A DNA stretch of 64,000 nt from Iris pallida (taxonomy: Eukaryota; Streptophyta; Magnoliopsida; Asparagales; Iridaceae). The stretch is taken from positions 30,352,204 to 30,416,203 of the forward strand of contig JANAVB010029819.1 in the NCBI GenBank assembly GCA_029216955.1. The letters are read 5' to 3'. The notes under the pieces are model-generated. The model saw nothing but the letters and a program-made list of their open reading frames with translations. It did not search any database and was not told the DNA's origin. A program made the translations under genes and the position numbers. Below are positions 1 through 10,733 of this stretch, in pieces. Each line of letters opens with the position of its first letter. The first letter of the stretch is position 1.

Positions 1-259
1 TGGAGATGATGATGACACTTCTGCTTAGTTGGAGTTTTATTTTATCTTTTAAATAAAATAAATGTTATGTTAAAGTTGTGGACAAGCTTTGTAATGGACA
101 AGTTTATATTATCGTTTAATTAAATGTTGTGGCAATTATAGTTTCAAATGTTGTTGATTGTACCTGCATATGGAATACAGCTTACTGCCGCCGTCTCAAC
201 AACGGTGCAGGCTGGGCATGATCCGAGTCGACCCAAGAAATTGGGATCGGGTCGTGACA
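1..259 (+). mobile_element. 3' end of a gypsy-type LTR, cut by the window edge
   Basis: The stretch ends with GGGTCGTGACA, the same terminus as the long LTRs at 10144-15596 and 16642-22102. The preceding motif, a CTACCGCCG-like block followed by GGCTGGGC, also matches the last 100 bases of those LTRs in order and spacing. It is therefore read as the 3' terminus of a plus-oriented LTR. Its start lies outside the window. It probably sits inside the CACTA element that ends at 1371. Confidence 0.6.
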
Positions 260-1079
260 CAATTATAACCTAGTAGAGCCTAAATAAAATACTAGGTCCC
301 AAAAATAACTCCAAATGGCCATATGGTAAATCATGAAAGTCAATACAATATATAAATCTTCACAAAATAAATATTTAAAAATTATCTAAAATATCTAAAA
401 ATTTTAATAAATTATAAAATAGATATAGAATGTTTATATAACCTACCTAGAGGCTATATAACCAGAAGATGGTCCTAACTTACCTATTAGCATAGGCATG
501 ACATCCTATGATCATAAAAATGAACCATAATCTAATCAAATAAAATTTTTAAAAAATCTATAAATTTTTAATCGGGGTGGCAGATGCCAAAATATGCCAA
601 TGTGGCACTTGCCAACATGCTCACTACCCTATGTCGTGTCTATATGTGTGCAAATTATGTGTGTCATATCATGTCAGCGTGTGTGTATGTGTGTGAATAT
701 GTGTACGTATGTATCGTGTTTGTGTGTGTGCGTGTCGCGTGTGTCGTATCGTGTCTATGTCAGCACGTCAGGAGGAGGAAGATAGTGTTAGGGTTTAACT
801 GCCTTGGTCGTAGTCAGTCGGGGTCGCCGGGGCTGGAGCAGCAGCAGAGGGGACTGGTCGGGTTGGCGTCAACGAGGGGAATCGACGGTGGAGGGGGATG
901 CCGGAGGAACGGGGGTCGCCGCGGGGAAGGGGGTCGCCTAGGGGAGGGGGCACCATAGGGAAGGGGAACGCCGACGGGACGAGAGGGGAAGGGAAATTTG
1001 GGGACGAGAGAGCGGGAAGGGAAATTTAGGGTAAAAAAATGAAAAGTCGATCGGCACTTGAACCCTATATGAAACTTTT
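260..1079. other. Non-coding interior, AT-rich then GC/GA-rich
   Basis: No convincing gene. Bases 260-600 are AT-rich. Bases 600-760 hold GT-rich low-complexity sequence (TGTGTGTATG-like). Bases 790-1020 are strongly purine- and G-rich. The open frame across 584-958 is low complexity, ending in a Gly/Arg-rich run, and resembles no family I know. A GA-rich block just inside a subterminal repeat region also occurs in the complete CACTA element at 42119-51264, so this is probably transposon interior. Confidence 0.4.
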
Positions 1080-1371
1080 TAGCGACGTCTAAAAAAGGAC
1101 GTCGCTAAACGTCGCGGTAAACTAAAGATACGGCGACATACAGAAGTATGAGTCGGAAAACGTTGCTAAATGAAACAAAACAACGACGTTTTGTGACGAG
1201 ATCGCGACATCTGCTTTCCAAACAATAATGCTTATCGCTACTCGTCACTCTACGTCGCTAATGGTGACGTTCAACGACTTCTTTTACAAACGTCGCTAAA
1301 TATACAAAAAGTGGCGAAGTTATTACTCGAAGTTGCTAAATTTGTCGCCAATGTGACTTATTTTGGTAGTG
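1080..1371 (+). mobile_element. Right terminal region of a CACTA (En/Spm-like) DNA transposon
   Basis: The block ends in TTTTGGTAGTG at 1371, the reverse complement of a CACTACCAAAA terminus. Just inside it lie many short direct and inverted copies of GTCGCTAA and GACGTCGC-like words, the subterminal repeat arrangement that CACTA transposases bind. The left end is not in the window. The LTR relic resuming at 1372 indicates that the transposon landed inside that LTR. No transposase coding is visible. Confidence 0.65.
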
Positions 1372-3989
1372 TTCTCTATTTTTGTATTTTTTATTCCAAC
1401 CACCAGAAATCCATCTTTTTGACCACTTCCAATCCTGCTACCATCTACTCCTTCCCAACACCTTTCTATAACACACTGATACCTTCTCGAGGAGCCTCAG
1501 CCCATAATTTGGTCGATATAAGACGCGGAAGGCACCTGACATCGACCGAACTTGTGCTGAATTCATCACAGCAGGTTAGTTGATTTGTAGACTAGGTTTC
1601 ATCTACTTTTTCTCATTTTTTTCTCCTCAAACAAAAATTAAGATGAAGATTTATGTGTCTACTCCAACCTCTGATCGTCGGATCCTCCAGTTCCAAGCGG
1701 TTTGCCTGTGGCATCGATTCTACGACAAGGTATCCAAAACCGAAGAGTTCTATTACGAGCAGTTTTTCACCTATCTAAGGTTAGACTTGATCTTTCTAAC
1801 ATCTTTATTAAAAAACTATACATCTAGATCTTTCCAATGCATATCTATTTGTTAGGTTTTGAGTTCGCTTGCTGTTTTTAAAAATTCTCGACATTTTTCG
1901 TAACAAAGTAACTCCAAAAATCCTATGTTTTTTGTGTCCAAAAGTCCAATAATTCATAAAACTTTACTAAACTATTTGTTGTGTAAGATTTAATGTTGAA
2001 AACTCTATTTTAACTAATTTATATAATTTTTCTAGAATTTATTATTTTAATTACTTTTTGTTTCGGGCCTCAAATCTTATACCAAGTCTAGAAATAATAT
2101 AGTAGAATCAATACAAGAACAGTACACATATTTTCTATGTATAAGATATATTGTTTATTATTATATAATATTTACAAATATTTTTTCAGAATTAAAAGTG
2201 ATATTTTATGTTAATAATGTATAACTTTTATATGTAGATTTAATACTATATATGTTATATTAAGTAGAGTAGTCAATATGACTAGTTTTGGTATACATAA
2301 TATTATTAAGGTCTATTTATGGTAAGTCTATATATAGTAAGTTATTAATGTATATTAGGTACGTATTTTGAAAATTCGTGCATCGAAACTGAGATCAGTC
2401 GATTATAGTGATCTTATATCGCTGAAATTGACAAGGTGACCGTGTGGATCGACAAGATAAGATTGTTAATATTATGGTTGATCATCTTGTCTCGATTCAC
2501 ACTTCGTAGGTTTCGTTGAACGAACTACGAGATACAAACTTAATATTTAACATAGAGTTTGTAATCCATATTATTAATAAATAATGATCATAGAGATTAG
2601 TGCAACCTAGTTCTTGATGGTATGTTTAATAAATGGCTTAGATAAACAGGGGATTTCATGACTTAGAATGACCCAAGCTAAGTATCTAGGTAGGAGACTA
2701 ATAGTCATATTTATATTTAGTGAGTAATACGTATTTGTTTGTGACTTGGAGTTGATAGATATTGTGTGGTATGATTCATTAGTTCATGGATAGTCCGGGT
2801 AGACTTTGGTACTGCAGTCTAAGCACAGATTGGACAAAACTCCAGGCAAGTATACCTTGCCTATTTGTACAATTATTTTCATGCATTTCTATATTTTTAT
2901 TTCTTTTCAGTCATATTTCGTCGACTGCTATTCATGTTCTAATACTGCTATTTTCTTATTTTACATGCACGTGTCTTTCTTGTTTTCCTTATGTCGCTAT
3001 TTGTTTCTTATAAGTGTCATGACGATATTTGCTAGTCCTTAGTCTTCGTTCTATTGAGTTGACTTGACCTGTAGCCAAGATCGATTGCTAGTCATTGACC
3101 TATGTTATCTCTTGATCGGAAGCATCCTATGGCATTACGGTATAGAGACTTATTATCGACCTGTTACTCCATCTCTAGATCGGGAGCATCCCATGGTGTT
3201 ATTGTATAGAGACTCTTTATTGACTTATTGTTCCATCTATAGTACTGGGAGCATCCCATGGCATTACGGTGTTAGAGACTTGTTATCGTCCTGTTATCCC
3301 TCGTCTCAAGGATCGGGAGTGTCCTATGGCATTACGGTAGTAGAGACTTATCTTTTGTCTCGAGATTGGGAGCGTCCCATGGCATTACGGTATTGAGACG
3401 TCTTTGTTGATTTGTTTCATGTCTTACTTTCCTCTCTTTCTATGCTTGTTATTTACTGTTACATTAGGCTTGTATATTATGTATCTTGCTACGTCCCTCT
3501 GAGAACCTGGTGATCTCTCTAGGTTATTGCTGGTTTTTTTCCAAGTATTTGTTGAGACTGCTAAAATAAAGGAATAGATGGGTTGTCGTTTGTATCTCGA
3601 TGATTCAGGTAGAGATAGTGGTATGTTTATCATTCTTTCATCTTTTATATTTCATGATGACATCTTTAGCTGAATAGCCTAGTTTTACGTACTTACTTTC
3701 TGTTATGAGCTTGTTCAGATAATTGTATTAAGGTCTGGCCAAACTTACTACAAATTATCTATTCTTATTTTTATATTCAAGTAGCATCAGTGTATTATTG
3801 TTTGATCAGCATTAATGCACGGGTTCCTACTTGAGATTATTATCTGTAGATTGAGATATAGTTTACCCGCCATTTTATATCCAATATAGACAGCTTATCC
3901 ATATTCGAGCTGGGCTCGAGTCCATTTGATATGTAGCAGAAATGTATACATATCCTAGTCCTATATATTTTAGGACTGGGGCGTTACAG
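1372..3989 (+). mobile_element. Gypsy-type LTR, 3' part, inserted in Tat pol
   Basis: This is the plus-oriented remainder of an LTR whose 3' terminus is GGGGCGTTACA at 3989. Beyond 3989 the sequence is directly the archaeal-type RNase H of the left Tat element on the minus strand, so the LTR interrupts that gene. The block at 3464-3514 (TACGTCCCTCTGAGAACC) is shared, in reverse orientation, with the solo LTR at 27787-31541. A tandem repeat lies at 3110-3405. No open frame here looks like a protein-coding gene. The LTR start would lie left of the inserted CACTA element, outside the window. Confidence 0.6.
3110..3405 (+). repeat. Diverged ~65-70 bp tandem repeat inside an LTR
   Basis: About four to five diverged units each contain GGGAGCATCCCATGGCATTA and then GTATAGAGACTTATTATCGA-like sequence. 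The reverse-oriented sister LTR has a comparable run near 28320-28440, so the repeat belongs to the LTR family rather than to this copy alone. Confidence 0.65.
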
Positions 3990-4161
3990 TCAGTGATGCA
4001 GCCAAACTTGCCAGCGCATCTGGTTCTGTGTTTTCTAATCGAGGCACATACTCAATGAAGTACCCGAAGAAAGTAGCAGCTATCTCGAGCGTTGTTTGAT
4101 AATACGGAATAAGATCTTCATGGCGAACCTCGTATTCCCCTCGTACTTGACTAACCATCAA
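3990..4161 (-). pseudogene. Tat-lineage gypsy pol: archaeal-type RNase H fragment
   Basis: The translated fragment reads through EYEVRHEDLIPYYQT and FIEYVPRLENTEPDALASLA, the conserved end of the second, archaeal-like RNase H that marks the Tat/Ogre lineage of Ty3/gypsy elements. The equivalent segment of the right-hand Tat copy (61660-61784) is closely similar. The frame is cut at 3989 by an LTR; the last few codons before the stop are LTR sequence. It continues the broken RNase H region upstream (to about 4900). It cannot make an enzyme. Confidence 0.8.
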
Positions 4162-4970
4162 CTTAGAGTCACCATAAGCTTCTAGATAATCTACCCCCTA
4201 TTTGTTTTGCCAACTAGAGTTCATTGAGTAGAGCATTATACTCTGCAGCATTATTAGAACAAGGTTCAATAAGAGAACAAGCATAATAGATGAATAATAC
4301 CCCCACTTCGACTATGATATTACCTTTAGGACCGTTCCTTGAGGCTCCATCGAAGAACATCCTCCAAACAGACTCTTCCATCATCTTATAGACTCTAATA
4401 CTTCATCAGGTATTTTATTATAAAGTTTAAAAGTTTTTGTTATTGGGTGTGCAGCTAGGAAATCAGCCAGAGCTTATCCATTGACTGCTTTCTGAGGCAC
4501 ATAGGCCATATCATAGGGGGATAATAACATTGCCCATGTAGCAAGCTATGTGCACTTGGTTTAGTCATGAGAACCCTGAGAGGGTTAACCATGGATATAA
4601 CATGAATGATTTGTCCCATTACATAATACGGCATCTTTTAAATTGCAAAGAATAATACAATATATTATTTCTTAATAGGATTGTATTTATGCTCGGCGCT
4701 AATCATCATGCGACTTAAGTAATAAATAGCTTGTTCATGTCCTTCGTTGTTCTTCTGGGATAATCATGGACCGAGAGAATGTTCCATGGCACGAACATAT
4801 AGCAAAAATTGTATACCCACCACTGGAGCCACCAAAATTGGAGGATTGATGAGATATCTTTTAATGTCTTCAAATGCTTGCTAAATTTTTTTATCCTAGA
4901 CGAAAGATACTCCTTTCTTCATTAACTGAATGAAGGATCGACATTGCCCAAATAGATTAGAAATAAACCT
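4162..4970 (-). pseudogene. Tat-lineage gypsy pol: RT-linked RNase H region, heavily broken
   Basis: Conceptual minus-strand translation over several frames recovers pieces such as EGHEQAIYYLSRMM and AFEDIKRYL, which match the RNase H following the reverse transcriptase in gypsy elements and are alignable with the right Tat copy at 62332-62643. Many stop codons and frame shifts interrupt it. It joins the reverse transcriptase remnant (4992-5932) to the second RNase H (3990-4161), so the domain order RT, RNase H, archaeal-type RNase H is conserved. Confidence 0.7.
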
Positions 4971-4991
4971 TTGGATATAAGCCAATCTTCC

Positions 4992-5285
4992 TTATAAACT
5001 ACGAAGTTCTTTAATATTCTTCGGGGGATCCATTTCTAGGATAGCTTTAACTTTGTTAGGGTCAATATGTATTACCTTTGAAGTTAAGACAAATCTAAGA
5101 AAATTGCCGCTGAAGACACATAAAAATTGCTCTATAGGATTCCTCTTGAGTTGGTGCTCACGTATCAGTTCGAATAACGTTCTCAAGTCTTGAAGGTGAT
5201 TGCCCTTAGAACGACTTTTGACTGCATTGTCGTCAACATCGCATTCTACCATTTTTTGCAAGTGTTCACAAAAAATTATGCTCAT
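4992..5285 (-). pseudogene. Reverse transcriptase, catalytic and thumb part (Tat gypsy)
   Basis: This fragment contains the catalytic block VECDVDDNAVKSRSKGNHLQ and, after it, LRFVLTSKVIHIDPNKVKAI and PPKNIKELRSL, the usual continuation of a gypsy reverse transcriptase. The polymerase motif expected as Y-V-D-D reads D-V-D-D here: the tyrosine is replaced by aspartate. The right Tat copy still has the tyrosine (near 62950). The frame is shifted relative to the upstream reverse transcriptase fragment and ends in a stop, so it is a pseudogene. Confidence 0.85.
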
Positions 5286-5329
5286 GGCGCATTAATATGT
5301 AGCTCCTGCATTCTTAAAACCAAAGGGCA

Positions 5330-5932
5330 TTACTGTATAGCAATATACCACCAATGGTGCTCGAAATTATGTGTGCTTTTCATTCGCTGGAAATACTTTA
5401 ATTTGATTGTAACCAGAGAAACCATCCATGAATGACATATATTCAAAGCCGCAAAGCCACTAACATTTGGGCAAGCTTGATTAAGGTTCCGATAATCAAT
5501 GCATACCCTAGTCTTTCTATTTTTCTTCATGAATGGAACGATATTAGCAACCTGGTTAGGATGTTGTTCTTCTCGGACAAGGCCACTATCTATGAGTTTC
5601 TTCACCTCAGTTGCAATAGCCTCCATCATATCTGGTCGGAACCGTCGTTTTTGTTGCTTCACCGGTTTGGCATTATGAAGTATATTAGGTCGATGCATTG
5701 CTATTTGTTTATCAAGCCCAGGCATGTCTTCATAAATCCAAGCAAATATGTTTATATACTCTTTGATAAGTTCAAGGAGTGAATGTTTATCTTTATCAGA
5801 TAAACTCTCGCTGATGAATATCGGTTTAGGCGATTCTGAATCACGTATATTAAATTGAATAACTTCATCTCCAGTAGGAGGTTCCCGTTGTTCGAATCTC
5901 ATTTCCCATTGAGCATCCAACTGTTGTGCCAA
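5330..5932 (-). pseudogene. Reverse transcriptase, N-terminal half (Tat gypsy)
   Basis: A 200-residue open stretch carries FAWIYEDMPGLD, RRFRPDMMEAIATEVKKLID, VREEQHPNQVANIVPFMKKN and RKTRVCIDYRNLNQACPN, the typical opening of a Tat/Ogre reverse transcriptase. Immediately after ACPN the expected DEFPLP-type segment is missing and the frame jumps to a part resembling GYNQIK, indicating a small internal deletion. The start codon is only the first in-frame methionine of the fragment; the natural polyprotein extends upstream through the protease region. Confidence 0.9.
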
Positions 5933-6045
5933 GGTTTAACTTTAAAAGGTTCTACAGGAAGGCCATCATCTTCTGTTTGATCATCATATATCATGTAAGC
6001 CGAGAAAACATCTTTAAATACTGCCCTAATACTGTGATCTGAATC

Positions 6046-6579
6046 CTATATTGAGGAATCAGAAGAATAAGAGCACGTTTTGTTGTCTTCGTCTTCTGAG
6101 ACTTCTGGTGTAGTTGGAGGAGTTACATATCCCAATCCAGATCGAGTACGGTAATAGTAATCTTGTGGTTTCCCTTTCGAAGTTGGAATTTGTAATGGTA
6201 AATGGCAGCCTCTACCAAAATTGAGGCCTTGCTGACTATTTAAGTTATAGCCCAATCTTTGTATAATATTCTTCGCTTGAGAAGTATATCGGTATAATTG
6301 TATTCTACCAGAATCTGATTCAGGCTCATCGACCAAAACTTTTTTATGAGGCTCGGCTCGGCCAAATGTAATTGACGTTTCCCCAATTGATCTAGCCAGC
6401 TCTTCAAGATAAGAATCTTCATATGATAGACATGGAGTACTTTCTTTAGAAGAAATAAACACATGTAGTAACAGTTTTATATCCGTGATAAGGAAGCATA
6501 AAGAGTCAGCAATTCTTAAACTAGTCACAGAAAGATCAAAGTAATCACAAGTAGAACATCTTTCATTAGGTATGTACAT
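6046..6579 (-). pseudogene. Tat gypsy polyprotein linker upstream of reverse transcriptase
   Basis: The segment contains DYYYRTRSGLGYVTPPTTP followed by an acidic and serine-rich tail ending SYSSDSSI. The right-hand Tat element has an equivalent segment (63637-63945) with GVGLGNVTPPTTP and HSSDSSI at the same place before its reverse transcriptase. The function of this linker is not known to me. The two copies show that both Tat relics belong to the same family. Confidence 0.75.
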
Positions 6580-7022
6580 GATTTCTTCTTTCGAAAATAT
6601 ATCCTCAGAAAGTTAAATACATGGAGGTTTATTAACACTTGCTTCTGCATTGAAGGTAATATGAGTCAGATTGATAACAAAGGGCTCATCTGGTTGAACT
6701 GGATGCTTGCCTCGGTGAAGATCAACCACAAACGGTTCCTCTTCCTTAGTTCGCAGGTCGATGACTAAAGGTTCTTCTATCTTGATGTCGGCATTACTCT
6801 TGCATAGATCAATAACAAAAGGTGCACTACCCCCTGAGTGTGCTTCTTATAAAGCTCTAGTAGTCTCTTTTCATATAGGACCCTTCAAGTAGATTGCCAA
6901 GGGTTCTTTACGAGGTTCCTCACAAACAGAACCTTTCAAGTATATGGCTAGAGGTTCTTCTACCACCTGGCCAGTAGATATTTCTTTTATTTCGTCTCTA
7001 GCCTCTACTTATTTATCCATGA
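6580..7022 (-). other. Degraded Tat polyprotein between protease and linker
   Basis: No open frame survives. Minus-strand translation shows short repeated pieces resembling EEPLVIDL and EEPLAIYLKG, suggesting that this stretch was a diverged short-repeat spacer in the polyprotein. No domain was recognised. Confidence 0.35.
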
Positions 7023-7622
7023 TCAGATGTGTTGGTTTCTCATTGGAAGGTCTCTGATCACGAGATTTGTACAACCTTGCATCAGAGAAATAAACTTTAA
7101 CCCTATTAGAAGGATCGATATCAGCATATCAGCATATTCTGTACATACTACCCCTTCTTCGTTTATATATTTGAAGCACTGATGAAGAGTAGAAGGTACC
7201 AACAGGTTGTCATGTACCCACGGCCGTCCCAGCAAAATATTTTAGGAGACATTGGCATCAATCACATAACATGTGACTTCAGTCCAGAAATTTCCAATCT
7301 GATATTTAAGACAAATTTTCCTTAGAGGATAACTTCGCCTAGCATTAAAGCCAGTGGTGGTAGTGGAAGTAGGTAAAAATTTGTGCATTGGGATTTCCAA
7401 CACCTGGAGTAAACTTCTGTGAATCACACTGACAAATGAGCTTGGATCGATTTGAATGCGATCCACCTTACAGGCTTCGACATAACATGTATAATACAAA
7501 GATCTGTCATGGCGATTATCTTTCATAGATATGTCTCCTTGAGTGAAAGTAATATTGGAAATTTTCTTCGATATGTTATGACAATGAGGGCAGGTCCCAA
7601 GGTCATCGTCAGGTTCTATCAT
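7023..7622 (-). pseudogene. Retroviral-type aspartic protease of the left Tat gypsy element
   Basis: Two fragments in neighbouring frames make up the protease. The first (7242-7622) has VEACKVDRIQIDPSSFVSVI in the position of the active-site D-(S/T)-G loop, then TTTTTGFNARRSYPLRKICL and EVTCYVIDANVS. The second (7023-7235) begins [20 protein letters not shown], the conserved LLGRPW block. In functional relatives the active site reads D-P-G-S-S; here it reads D-P-S-S-F, so a catalytic-loop residue is changed as well as the frame. A CPHC-type cysteine pair lies at the start of the fragment. Confidence 0.85.
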
Positions 7623-8548
7623 CTAACTGCATGCTGCAACGCTTCACTCAGTGCTGCCCTTATATCTTTGGAGAGACGATGTAGTTGAAATATGGATAGT
7701 CGAGCCGGAGTATTGGCGAGCTATACCAATATTTCGAAATTTGAAGGCTTGTCAAGTCCGAGGGAATTAGACTTCTTCAGGGACTTATCGAACCACACCT
7801 CATTTTGTTTTCCTTTTTCTCCTAAAATCTGCTTTGACTGACCTGATCCTGAGGAATCCTAGATGGTAGGTGGACCAGGAGCTTGAGATACAGTAAAAGG
7901 ATTAACTTTTTCGTCCGAATTTGAGGCACGCAAGTATATCTTTCCAGATCTGGTTTCTCCAACCAAAGCTTTATTAATCATGTTGCGTGATTTATTCTTC
8001 TTTTCTTGCTCTGAACCTTGAAAATGGATAAAGCTACCTTTGGTCCATATCTTCAAGAAGATCAGAATGGATCTGCACGATTTCACGACATTGAGTAGTT
8101 AGTTGTACGAGTCCGGTTGTCTGATCCCGAACTGGAGGAAGATTGACGACTTGTAATGTCAGCTTTGATATTGGAGTAACATCGTTCTGAACATCAATTG
8201 CATGAAGATCCCCAAATTAGAGAGAAACCAGATTTACAGAAACTTGTTTCTAATCTGTGTGAAGCGTGATGGCTTTTGAATCCAACAACTGTTGGATGTG
8301 TTAATATGTAACAATCCTTTGTCGGACGATATACGTACTTATGATAAAAGAAGTACTTCGAATCGTTGGTTTGCCCTACTTCTTCAGGCCTTCGAGGGGG
8401 GAGGAAGTTGTAGTTTGTTCCCTTTTATCAATACCTGGAAGATGTCCAGTGTGAGGGCTTCGTTGAAAGTATAGTACGGCTTAGGCCTTGGAGCAGCTGG
8501 AGATTTTTGTTTAGGCTGGGAAGCAGCTACAGAAACATCAACTGTAAA
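7623..8548 (-). pseudogene. Tat gypsy gag C-terminal region, broken
   Basis: Minus-strand pieces include ALVGETRSGKIYLRASNSD (7859-8086) and PRPKPYYTFNEALTLDIFQV with LQLPPPSKA (8384-8626 region), as found between the Gag core and the protease in Tat elements. Several stops separate them. The coding is cut off at 8548 by the CACTA terminus at 8549. The upstream Gag core domain is not found on the other side of that transposon. Confidence 0.65.
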
Positions 8549-8569
8549 CACTACAAGAATAAGGGCTTT

Positions 8570-8970
8570 TCTTGACGGGGATTCCCCGTCAAGAAATGGG
8601 TATCTTGACGGTTGCAGATCCGTCAACTAGGCCGGAGTCAAGAAAAGACCCCCCCTTTTCTTGACGGTCGCTGGCAGAGCTTTTTTTGACAGTTTTTGGC
8701 CGTCATATGAAGTAGTTTTCTTGACTGTTTTTAGCCGTCAAGACAGTAGTTTTTAGAAACCGTCAACATAGACAAAAACTTTTCTTGACTTTGGCCTAGA
8801 TGACGGCCTTTAGCCGTCAAGAAAAGCATTTGTTTTGACGGAAAAAACCCGTCATGAAAAGCACTAATTCACGGCTATATTGTGCAGCATGATATGAATT
8901 AAAGTTGACGTTTGACAACCGTCAAGAGAAGCTATATCCAAAGTACCGTCAAGAGAAGCAAGCTAAAATT
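8570..8970. repeat. CACTA subterminal repeat array (TTGACGG motifs)
   Basis: More than a dozen copies of TTGACGG, CCGTCAAG or one-base variants occur in both orientations, several forming short inverted pairs such as the one just inside the terminus at 8574-8600. In this transposon class such arrays are the binding sites of the accessory transposition protein. Confidence 0.75.
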
Positions 8971-10143
8971 TTGTCAAGAATTATATAATATTAATCAACC
9001 ACACATAATATCAATCCAGAAGATACGCATACATCAAATTACTATGAAACCCAATTTTCATATTAACAAACTGTATTACACCAAAAACTTCCAACACGTC
9101 CCACCATAAAACATAATCCAACTACAAAGTATACATATCCCACATCTAGTTTCCATACCACTAAAACATCCAAACTGTGATAATCATAGAATGAAACAAA
9201 AAAAAAGTAGCAAACCAGACCAGAGCACATCCCTCCCATATCCAAATTCCCCTATTCACAGCATGAACGTTCATTTTTCAGCAAGTTCCTGAGAGAACAA
9301 GAACACAAATTATCAATACTTCTTCTATATGTTCATAATACTTAATCTAGGAAGCATGGACATGTATTAGACACTAAACAAGTACTCTAAAATACTCTAG
9401 GATAACTTTATGTAGAGTTTTGTTAGTTGAAACCAATTTGGAAAAGCATTAAATGGTTTCTACAAATAATTATTGCCTAATGAGAACAACTACCAATATT
9501 AGTACCAAAACACTAGATTCTAACTAAGTCAAGAATCCAATCATATGGTGCATGTCAGATATTATATTAAACTTTATGTACATATTTTTGCAGCATCATA
9601 TTCCTCAACATGGTGTTGGTGCATCCTTAAATTCCACAACATGGTGCAGGATGTTCGAATTTACCTCACTTTTTTGCTCTTCACGCCTGGGATTCATCCT
9701 ACAGGCCTCCAAATCAACAGTTCAAATGTTTTACACCATGTCTTGTCGAGGTATATATATTGAAAGATATCGCTGAGATTAAGCATTTCTCTTCCCATAT
9801 GCTCCTTATCCCCAGTTGAAGTGAACATCAGCCTGTAGGTTCCTACCTGTAACAAGGAGAGATTTAAAACGCTCAAGCAAATCGCTTTTGAAACACATAA
9901 TTTATATGTTGTCATGACTTGAGATTATGTTTAGAAACCACAAAGTAATTAATATAAAGAAAATTAATATATAATAACTATTCATTTATAAAGAAAATTA
10001 ATATATGATAACTATTCATTTATAAAGAAACTTAAACATAATTAATATATTCTATCTAGAGCACCTGTAATTGAACCTACATAGCCCAGATATTCATCTC
10101 CAAAAATTATCATCTTTGTCGGTTTTCTACTAGCAACAACGTT
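8971..10143 (-). pseudogene. Captured host exon pieces, gene unidentified
   Basis: The interval is AT-rich and intron-like, with at least two minus-strand exon candidates. The first is 10066-10143, which continues the open frame of 22108-22215 across the LTR-element insertion (it reads KPTKMIIFGDEYLGYV). The second is 9777-9851, preceded by TTGTTACAG and reading GTYRLMFTSTGDKEHMGREM. I do not recognise the parent gene. Both have plausible splice sites and non-random protein content. Bases 8971-9540 contain nothing I can identify. Confidence 0.4.
10139..10143. repeat. Target-site duplication ACGTT, left copy
   Basis: ACGTT directly precedes the TGTAACACCC start of the left LTR and is repeated immediately after the right LTR at 22103-22107. 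Confidence 0.9.
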
Positions 10144-10723
10144 TGTAACACCCAGTTTTTCAGATGAGGGTAATTTTGAATTTTTGTAATTATAATTATT
10201 ATTTAATGATATTTATTTCATATTATGATTTTAGTGATTTTTAAACTATTTAAATTCATGACTTATGATTTGGTGTCTTGCTAGTGTTCATTTCCAGACT
10301 GAGGGGTATTTTAGTCATTTTTGTAATTTTGAGAATAATTTGGAATTATTAATTATTATTTAGATTTAATAGAATTTATTTGAATTTATGAGAATTTTTA
10401 GGAATTATTTTGGAATTGTTTGGACTAGGTTGACTTTGACTAGTTTTGACTCTTGTAGACCAATCTAAGAGCTAACCCTTGTTAGTATAGACTTGGTTAG
10501 GTTATATGACTCTAGTTGACCTAGCCTAATCCTTGGTTTAGTCAATAGACTCTAGTTAGTCATAGAATTAGATAAGTCATAAGTCATGACTTATGGTTTG
10601 AACCTATTAATAAAACAACTTAGCTCATAGCCTTGTAGTTTGGCCCAAAGCCCAAGACAAAGTCCAAAACCCTAAGCCCTAGACTAAGTGGCCAGCCACC
10701 ATATCATCATTTGGAACATCACC

Positions 10724-10733
10724 CTATAAATAC
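10724..10733 (+). promoter_or_regulatory. TATA box of the left giant LTR
   Basis: CTATAAATAC sits after GGCCAGCCACC in the U3-like part and is conserved at 17221-17230 in the right LTR. It is the best candidate for the retrotransposon promoter. Confidence 0.6.

Noticed and set aside
584..958. 124-codon frame with Gly/Arg-rich end
   Set aside because: Covers GT-repeat and G-rich low-complexity DNA inside transposon sequence; no family resemblance.
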